Shown here: positions 4,648 to 5,526 of the stretch, in pieces
Position numbering within the stretch: position 1 is the stretch's first letter
How the letters are laid out: each line of letters opens with the position of its first letter
NCBI GenBank assembly: GCA_938004015.1
Contig: CALKWU010000251.1
Span: forward strand, 1-5,526
DNA: 5,526 nt
Reading direction: 5' to 3'
Origin: an uncultured Oceanobacillus sp.
Lineage (GTDB): Bacteria; Bacillota; Bacilli; Bacillales; Amphibacillaceae
The notes under the pieces: model-generated
What the model saw: only the letters and a program-made list of their open reading frames with translations
Database searches by the model: none
What the model was told of the DNA's origin: nothing
Made by a program: the position numbers and the translations under genes

Positions 4648-5526
4648 TTGAAAAAATGGTTAGGATTGATGGGGATTTTCATTCTTGCATTTGTACTGGT
4701 TGCCTGTGGGGGCGATGATGCAGAGTCCAATGCAGATGGAGGCAATGGAAACGATGATGATGGAAGTTCAGCTGAAAAGTACAAAGTCGGCATCCTCGCT
4801 CCGGCGGTGACGCATGGTTGGGTGGCCGCTGTAGCCTATCATGCGGAGAAGCGTGCTGAAGAGTTGTCTGATGAAATCGAGTATCAAATCCATACGAGTA
4901 ATGACGCCACTGAAATGACGTCCCAGTTGGATGATTTGAAGACATGGGGCGCAGAAGTGATCGTTGCTTTTCCGCAATGGGAAGGAATGGAAGTCCCAAT
5001 TCAACAGGCATTGGATGAAGGGATTGAAGTCGTCAACTTCGATATCGTCATCGATGTCGATGGTGTTTATCGCGTTGCCGGAGATAACTACGATATGGGC
5101 GTTCAAGGGGCAAACTATATCGTGGACAAAATCGGTACGGAAGGAGAAGTGGTTGTACTTGAGGTGCCTTCCGCAGGTTCAGTATCAGAGTTAAGGAAAG
5201 CAGGTTTCATGGATACGATTGAAGAGATTGCGCCGGATTTGAATATCCATACGTATGCCACTCAATTCACAAGGGAAGATGGTCTCGCTGACTTTTCGGA
5301 TATTTTGACGAGTTTGAACCATATTGACGCCGTGTTTTCCATGGATGATGAAACATCCATCGGTGTGCTGCAGGCGATCAGTGAAGCAGGAAGAGATGAT
5401 ATTCAAGTGGTGACCGGAGGCGGAGGAATGCAAGAATACTTCCAAATGATGCCGGAAAATGAAGATATTTGGATCCAATCGGCATTATACAGTCCGGCAA
5501 TGGTGAAAGATGCTATTGATGTCGCG
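4648..5526 (+). CDS. Ribose-type sugar ABC transporter substrate-binding lipoprotein, 3' end outside window
   Basis: Extracellular sugar-capture lipoprotein of an ABC importer (Peripla_BP_4 / RbsB-like fold). 293 residues are visible and the frame runs off the right edge; family members are usually 320-360 long before processing. With the TTG start the signal peptide is KK, a hydrophobic run, then lipobox LVAC with the lipidated Cys at 20. Residues 21-45 form an acidic Gly/Asp/Asn/Ser tether. The mature domain starts YKVGILAP. Features in family order: HGW (56-58) for ligand stacking, NFDIVID with Asp132, GDNYDMG (145-151), SVSELRKAGF with Arg183, and FSMDDETSIG (230-239). The loop that usually reads GFDG is here TGGGGMQEYF (256-265), lacking the Asp. 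The ligand is probably the substrate of the upstream enzymes. The gene lies 72 bases after the second dehydrogenase with no convincing promoter or terminator between, so it is likely co-transcribed; permease and ATPase genes should follow. ATG 4642 is the alternative start. Confidence 0.9.
   Translation, partial: MKKWLGLMGIFILAFVLVACGGDDAESNADGGNGNDDDGSSAEKYKVGILAPAVTHGWVAAVAYHAEKRAEELSDEIEYQIHTSNDATEMTSQLDDLKTWGAEVIVAFPQWEGMEVPIQQALDEGIEVVNFDIVIDVDGVYRVAGDNYDMGVQGANYIVDKIGTEGEVVVLEVPSAGSVSELRKAGFMDTIEEIAPDLNIHTYATQFTREDGLADFSDILTSLNHIDAVFSMDDETSIGVLQAISEAGRDDIQVVTGGGGMQEYFQMMPENEDIWIQSALYSPAMVKDAIDVA

Noticed and set aside
4679..5106. Two overlapping reverse-strand open frames opposite the binding-protein gene
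   Set aside because: They lie opposite a sequence with full binding-protein motifs, overlap each other in different frames, and one is rich in His/Arg/Pro as expected for a shadow frame.
5191..5478. Reverse-strand open frame of 95 codons opposite the binding-protein gene
   Set aside because: It is antisense to conserved motifs, with no recognisable domain or ribosome binding site.

Overview
The window looks like a low-to-moderate GC Gram-positive bacterium of the Bacillaceae type. The basis is an almost complete PbuG-like purine permease, strong AGGAGG-type ribosome binding sites, a consensus TTGACA-17-TAAAAT promoter, a catabolite-responsive (cre) consensus site, and a solute-binding protein made as a lipoprotein. 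The Asp/Asn/Gly-rich linker of that lipoprotein would suit a mildly halotolerant species, but this is weak evidence.

Layout, all genes on the + strand: (1) 1-1263, a guanine/hypoxanthine permease (pbuG-like) that enters from outside the window. (2) 1264-1699, a 436-base non-coding stretch. It holds a long G/C-based hairpin with a T tract that can end the permease transcript, what looks like the left end and internally deleted first ORF of an IS3-family insertion sequence, and a control region with a strong SigA promoter, a perfect cre match over its start point, and two further operator-like sites about 82-85 bp away on either side. (3) 1700-4575, three tightly packed catabolic genes: a Gfo/Idh/MocA dehydrogenase, a TIM-barrel sugar epimerase/isomerase-type protein with an intact metal site, and a second Gfo/Idh/MocA dehydrogenase. 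(4) 4648-5526, a ribose-type sugar-binding lipoprotein of an ABC importer, running off the right edge; permease and ATPase genes are expected beyond it.

The four genes from 1700 onward read as one carbon-source operon. A lipoprotein captures a sugar, cyclitol or glycoside; one dehydrogenase oxidises it; the TIM-barrel enzyme isomerises, epimerises, dehydrates or eliminates the keto product; the second dehydrogenase reduces or further oxidises the result. The cofactor loops differ: Asp35 in the first dehydrogenase (expected to favour NAD) against Thr-Arg-Ser in the second (expected to favour NADP). This suggests an oxidise, rearrange, reduce route. The gene mix resembles the rhizopine (mocABC), inositol (iol) and levoglucosan (lgd) gene sets, but the substrate cannot be read from this sequence. 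The operon is probably catabolite repressed. Its abrupt start next to an unrelated purine permease, with an insertion-sequence scar between them, suggests an accessory carbohydrate cluster placed beside a core gene.
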